Source: DASTDY01 sp035457345 (lineage in GTDB: Bacteria; Patescibacteriota; Saccharimonadia; Saccharimonadales; EFPC-124). Taken from it: DNA of 8,119 bases. Location: the NCBI GenBank assembly GCA_035457345.1, contig DATIBT010000065.1, positions 1 to 8,119 of the forward strand, given 5' to 3'. Shown here piece after piece: positions 4,387-8,119 of the stretch; position 1 is the stretch's first letter; each line of letters starts with the position of its first letter. Below the pieces are notes generated by a model. That model saw nothing but the letters and a program-made list of their open reading frames with translations, searched no databases and was not told the DNA's origin. The translations under genes were made by a program, and so were the position numbers.

Positions 4387-4812
4387 ATGGAGCCGAAGTC
4401 GCCACAAGCTAGCCCCTCGCCTGAGACGGGCGCGTATCGCACACCGGAGGTGCCAAACACACCGGCCGAAGCTACCAGACAGACGCCTGAGGTGGGCCCT
4501 GTGAGTGCAGAGACGCATGAAATTGCCGCGCAGCCAGCGACGGCTGCTGCTGTTATACCCGTACTTCCTGCAATGCCTACCTTGCCATCGCCGCCGCAAA
4601 TACCTGCTGCGCAAGGTGCAATTGGTGCACAAAGCAATCCGCTGGTAGCCTCAGATGAAGATGTTATAGAAAAAGAGTGGGTCGACAAGGCCAAGAAGAT
4701 CGTCGCTCAAACTAAAGCCGATCCGTATACGCAGGAGAAGGAAGTTAGCAAACTGCAGGCCGATTATATTAAAAAGCGCTACGGCAAAGAAATAAAGCTA
4801 AGTAGTGAATAG
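4387..4812 (+). CDS. Proline-rich protein with charged helical C-terminal domain
   Basis: 141 residues. Residues 1-88 are low-complexity and rich in Pro, Ala, Thr and Glu (SPQASPSPETG, LPAMPTLPSPPQIPAA), so likely disordered. Residues 89-138 form a charged, probably helical segment (DEDVIEKEWVDKAKKIV, DPYTQEKEVSKLQADYIKKRYGKEIK). From memory, similar C-terminal segments recur in Saccharibacterial genomes next to this ATPase; this is unchecked. No signal peptide or membrane segment is seen. An in-frame TAG at 4378-4380 limits the start to 4387. The stop is 6 nt before the ATPase start, in the same frame. A role as adaptor or substrate-binding partner of the ATPase is inference. Its composition resembles the ATPase C-terminal tail. 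Confidence 0.88.
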   Translation: MEPKSPQASPSPETGAYRTPEVPNTPAEATRQTPEVGPVSAETHEIAAQPATAAAVIPVLPAMPTLPSPPQIPAAQGAIGAQSNPLVASDEDVIEKEWVDKAKKIVAQTKADPYTQEKEVSKLQADYIKKRYGKEIKLSSE

Positions 4813-4818
4813 CAAACT

Positions 4819-7800
4819 ATGATCGATCTTGTTGTGGGCATTGTGGTCGGAGTAGGGATCCTTCTCGGGGTTCTGTACTTAGCGTATTGGCAGTATCGTA
4901 AGATCCTGCGCGAGGCAAAGAATTATGAACGAGGTCTCAAGATGGTGCCACTACTCATTCATCTACCTCCCTCTAGTGACGATATCGAAGTCGGTGCGCG
5001 CGACTCACGTGAGGTAGTTGAAGAGGCTATCTCCCAGGCTCAAATCATGTATAACATCATAGCCAGCACAGCGACCAAGGGCTTCAAAAGCCGGCTGTAT
5101 GGCCAGCGTCATATTTCATTTGAGATTGTTGCCAACAAAGGGCTCATTCACTACTATCTGGTTGCCCCGCTCGTGCTTATGGATGTTGTTAAGCAGGCAG
5201 TACTTGCTGCATACCCTACTGCTCGGCTGGAAGAGGGTGAAGAATACAACATATTCAATCCAGCCGGGAAGGTAAGTGGTACTATCGGTGGCGAACTTAC
5301 CCTCAAGAAGGAGTTTGCATACCCAATTGCAACCTATCAAGAAACAAAACGAGATGCTATGCAGGCAATTCTTAATGCGCTATCTTCGCTCACGCGCGAG
5401 GACGGTGCGGGGGTCCAAATCCTGCTTAGGCCTGCTAATGAGAAATGGACAAAATCTTCGCTCGCCAAGACGATCAAGATACGTAAAGATAAAGGTCTAA
5501 AAGGAAGTTCCCTCCTATCCTTTAAAGATGTTGCTGAAGCGCTATGGAAGCCCCCAGAGAGCAAGGAGGCAAAGCCAGAGGACAAACAACTGAGTACTCT
5601 TGAGCAAGCCACTGTGGACGCAATCGAGGATAAGACGCGCCATCCGGGCTACGAGGTGCTAGTGCGGGTTATTGCATCATCGAACACTGCGGCCAGATCA
5701 CAGGCAATCCTTAAGAATATTGTTGCAGCTTTTGCATTGTTTGACTCGCCAAGCAAGAACGGCTTTAAATTCTCAGTCTCAAAAAATATTGAGGAGTTTG
5801 TCACATCTTTTATCTTTAGGTTCTTCCCGCAAGAGCTCAAAACCAATGTTCTGAATAGTGTCGAACTTGCAACAGTTTTTCATTTTCCCGACCAACGCAA
5901 CACGCCGACTTCGCAGTTGCAGCGCCAGGCTTCTAAGCAGGTGGATGGTCCCAACCAAATGGTAGATAAGGGTATGCTACTCGGCTACAACTTATTCAGA
6001 GGTGTGAAGAAAGAAATAAGGCTTGGCGATGTTGATAGACGTCGTCATGTTTACATCATTGGTCAGACGGGTACAGGTAAGTCTGGTCTGCTCGAAAACT
6101 TGGCACTGCAGGACATGCTAGACGGCAAGGGCTTTGCCTTTCTTGATCCGCATGGCGACTCGGCTGAGCGTTTACTTGCTATGGTGCCGCGTGAACGGGT
6201 AGAGGATGTTATTTATTTTGCGCCTGGCGATATGACAAATACTCCAGTGGGCCTCAATCTCTTCGAGTTCGAAACAGACGACCAAAAAGACTTCCTTATT
6301 CAAGAGGCAATTGCCATGCTTTACCGACTATACGACCCAGGTCATACAGGCATCATTGGCCCGCGTTATGAGCACTGGTTCCGCAACGCCGCACTCACTA
6401 TAATGGCCGATCCAGCGGGTGCCTCATTTATTGATATCCCGCAGGTATTTAATGACAACGATTTTGCAAAGTCCAAGCTTAAATACGTTAAGGATCAAAC
6501 TGTTCTCGACTTTTGGAACAAAGAAATGGCGCAGACGAGTGACTATCACAAGAGTGAAGTATTGGGTTGGTTCGTCAGTAAGTTTGGTGCTTTCCTGTCT
6601 AACGAGATGATGCGTGACATTATTGGGCAGACAAAGAGCGGCTTTAATTTGCGTGACATTATGGACAACAAAAAAGTGCTTCTTATTAATATTTCCAAGA
6701 TGGGTGAGTTGAACTCGCAACTTATGGGTATGATCTTTGTTATGAAATTCCAGGCTGCGGCCATGGGTCGTGCTAACATTCCTGAGGACCAGCGTGTTGA
6801 TTTTACGCTCTATGCCGACGAGTTCCAGAACTTTGCTACTGAATCATTTGAAATTATCCTATCCCAGGCTCGTAAGTATCGCCTAAGCCTGGTATTGGCT
6901 AACCAGTTCATGACCCAGTTAACTGATAAGATTCGCGAGGCTATCATTGGTAACGTCGGCACGGTCATATCAGGGCGTATTGGTACTACTGATGCTGAGC
7001 TTATGTCCAAGAAGTTTACCCCAACTTTCGATGCCGAGGATCTCACTCGTCTTCCTAACTTCGAAGCTGTGGCATCAGTCATGATTAATAACGTGCCATC
7101 TTCGCCATTTAGTATGTCTTTAATACCTCCATTAGGACAGCCAAATGAACAGCTTGCTCAGGCATTAAAACGTCTTTCGTCTGCCAAATACGGCCGGCCA
7201 AAGCAGGTGGTCGAACAAGAGATCTTTGGGCGCTTACGAGCGGGGGAGGGTGAGCGTGAGAGTCGTCGGCAAGCCGCAATGGATCGTATGCGTAGCGCCG
7301 GTGGGGCTAATAATAGTGGCCATATAACGAATACAGCTGCAGCCTCTGCTCGTCCTGGGAGTGGTACTGGGTCTTCATTTTTAGATGAGTGGCTGGCTAA
7401 GCGGAAGCAGCAGTTTGGGCCTATCAACAAGCCTCAGCCAGCGCCTACTCCAAAGCCGGCGCTCATAGCAACGCCGCCTACGGTTAGCCAGGTGCTGCCT
7501 GCCCAGCCGGCTGGGCCGACTCCTGCGCCAAAGCCTGCTCTACCCCTGAACGAGACACCGGTGGCAGCTGCCATACCGACGCAACCAGTAGCGCTACCGT
7601 CTGCGTCACAGGCTCAAGTGTCAGAGATACGCCCACCCAAACCAACTCCTGGAACCGACAAAAACCTCTCTCTTCTCCAGAATCGTGGTGTGGGCGCACA
7701 CATATCATTTGAGAATGCGGAGCCTGCTGCGCGCTCCAATGACCTTACGGCACACGATTCAACTCAGCTCGAGCATGCTATTCACACAGCGAAGGCCAAA

Positions 7801-8046
7801 GTGGAGGAAGCTAAAGCGTTGGAGGGCCCAGTTGCGCCTGCAGCCCCTACGCCGACAGCCCATCCTACTGAGTTGAAAGTTCAACGTGATGCCGCAAGCT
7901 CTAGCGATTCCTTCGAAGCAGGAGAGGAGGATCTTAATAATTTGGATGAAATTTATATAGACGTACACGGCAAGATACATCACCGCCACGAAGAGGAGGC
8001 GGCCTCGGCGGCAAAAATCACAACGCCGCATACTGAGGCTAAGTAG
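4819..8046 (+). CDS. Membrane-anchored VirD4/HerA-like type IV secretion ATPase
   Basis: A 1075-residue P-loop ATPase of the FtsK/HerA/VirD4-TraG superfamily, whose members pump DNA or proteins through a membrane channel. Residues 3-25 form one N-terminal transmembrane helix. Residues 26-400 form an accessory domain with the family signature ELATVFHFP (349-357). Walker A is GQTGTGKS (415-422), with the companion motif LDPHGD (442-447). Walker B is YADEFQ (665-670), followed by SQARKYRLSLVLANQ (682-696), a sensor-like stretch. Residues 870-945 are Pro/Ala-rich. A motif SLLQNRGVGAHISFE (951-965) and an acidic tail (GEEDLNNLDEIYIDVHG) follow. The C-terminal 270 residues are long for VirD4 proteins. 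The start follows the preceding stop by 6 nt with no clear Shine-Dalgarno, so translational coupling is likely. No relaxase is visible here. The role could be DNA uptake, conjugation or protein export. Confidence 0.93.
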   Translation: MIDLVVGIVVGVGILLGVLYLAYWQYRKILREAKNYERGLKMVPLLIHLPPSSDDIEVGARDSREVVEEAISQAQIMYNIIASTATKGFKSRLYGQRHISFEIVANKGLIHYYLVAPLVLMDVVKQAVLAAYPTARLEEGEEYNIFNPAGKVSGTIGGELTLKKEFAYPIATYQETKRDAMQAILNALSSLTREDGAGVQILLRPANEKWTKSSLAKTIKIRKDKGLKGSSLLSFKDVAEALWKPPESKEAKPEDKQLSTLEQATVDAIEDKTRHPGYEVLVRVIASSNTAARSQAILKNIVAAFALFDSPSKNGFKFSVSKNIEEFVTSFIFRFFPQELKTNVLNSVELATVFHFPDQRNTPTSQLQRQASKQVDGPNQMVDKGMLLGYNLFRGVKKEIRLGDVDRRRHVYIIGQTGTGKSGLLENLALQDMLDGKGFAFLDPHGDSAERLLAMVPRERVEDVIYFAPGDMTNTPVGLNLFEFETDDQKDFLIQEAIAMLYRLYDPGHTGIIGPRYEHWFRNAALTIMADPAGASFIDIPQVFNDNDFAKSKLKYVKDQTVLDFWNKEMAQTSDYHKSEVLGWFVSKFGAFLSNEMMRDIIGQTKSGFNLRDIMDNKKVLLINISKMGELNSQLMGMIFVMKFQAAAMGRANIPEDQRVDFTLYADEFQNFATESFEIILSQARKYRLSLVLANQFMTQLTDKIREAIIGNVGTVISGRIGTTDAELMSKKFTPTFDAEDLTRLPNFEAVASVMINNVPSSPFSMSLIPPLGQPNEQLAQALKRLSSAKYGRPKQVVEQEIFGRLRAGEGERESRRQAAMDRMRSAGGANNSGHITNTAAASARPGSGTGSSFLDEWLAKRKQQFGPINKPQPAPTPKPALIATPPTVSQVLPAQPAGPTPAPKPALPLNETPVAAAIPTQPVALPSASQAQVSEIRPPKPTPGTDKNLSLLQNRGVGAHISFENAEPAARSNDLTAHDSTQLEHAIHTAKAKVEEAKALEGPVAPAAPTPTAHPTELKVQRDAASSSDSFEAGEEDLNNLDEIYIDVHGKIHHRHEEEAASAAKITTPHTEAK

Positions 8047-8053
8047 TGTCTAG

Positions 8054-8119
8054 CTAACGTTTGCCGCTAATCATAACGCGCAGAAAATCAAAAACAATCC
8101 CAATAATCCAGCCCACAAT
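8054..8119 (-). CDS. 3' end of a probable membrane-protein gene (cut by window edge)
   Basis: The minus strand reads 21 sense codons then TAG at 8056-8054. The visible end contains VGWIIGIVFDFLRVMISGKR: a hydrophobic stretch followed by a short cationic end, typical of a C-terminal transmembrane helix. It is convergent with the ATPase gene, with only 7 nt between the two stop codons and no terminator hairpin between them. The fragment is too short to name a family, and it could be a chance open frame. Confidence 0.5.
   Translation of the reverse strand: MVGWIIGIVFDFLRVMISGKR

Noticed and set aside
4377..4694. Minus-strand ORFs opposite the proline-rich gene (105 and 83 codons)
   Set aside because: They are antisense shadows of the GC-rich, proline-coding plus-strand frame, which has the promoter, operon context and conserved-looking C-terminal domain.

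Overview
This 8.1 kb window looks like chromosome from a Candidate Phyla Radiation (Patescibacteria) bacterium, most likely a Saccharibacterium (TM7). The basis is the gene set rather than any database match. A compact core (infC, comM, tmRNA) sits beside a single-TM, VirD4/HerA-like ATPase with a Pro/Ala-rich tail. A small proline-rich partner and a short polytopic membrane protein precede that ATPase. I associate this neighbourhood with Saccharibacteria, but the assignment is inference. All reading frames are consistent with the standard bacterial code, and no UGA recoding is needed.

Layout. Positions 1-2142 carry two minus-strand genes: infC (IF3, running off the left edge, with an AUU start and its own promoter) and comM (YifB-like AAA+ helicase). 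A one-piece tmRNA gene (ssrA, 2204-2598) is divergent from comM. It has a good sigma70-type promoter, an encoded CCA end and a 26-codon tag reading frame, and it is followed by an intrinsic terminator. A second hairpin/T-tract at 2687-2713 can terminate in either direction. On the minus strand it would end a short (~80 nt) transcript from a strong promoter at 2766-2794, a candidate small RNA.

Positions 2760-3938 hold no credible protein gene. This 1.2 kb is nevertheless rich in structure. There are two DnaA-box-like nonamers one helical turn apart (2810-2829), then a chain of inverted repeats (2894-3357) including a 12-bp bulged stem and a 10-bp perfect stem. Next comes an AT-rich stretch (3478-3690) with promoter-like hexamers, an 11-bp-period direct repeat and a 13-bp dyad. 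Last is a block of four strong hairpins (3694-3921), the final one followed by a U-tract. I read this last block as a probable structured non-coding RNA of unknown family.

Positions 3939-8046 carry three plus-strand genes: a four-TM membrane protein, a 141-aa protein with a proline-rich N-terminus and a charged helical C-terminus, and a 1075-aa membrane-anchored ATPase of the type IV secretion/conjugative coupling superfamily. The first two have extended -10 promoters only 9-10 nt before their start codons and no Shine-Dalgarno sequence, which suggests near-leaderless mRNAs. The ATPase gene follows its neighbour after 6 nt and is probably co-transcribed. The right edge holds the last 21 codons of a convergent minus-strand gene that probably encodes a membrane protein.

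The core genes serve translation initiation, ribosome rescue and handling of incoming DNA. The right-hand cluster looks like part of an envelope-associated DNA- or protein-transport machine. The most interesting unexplained material is the structured intergenic region between tmRNA and the transport cluster.
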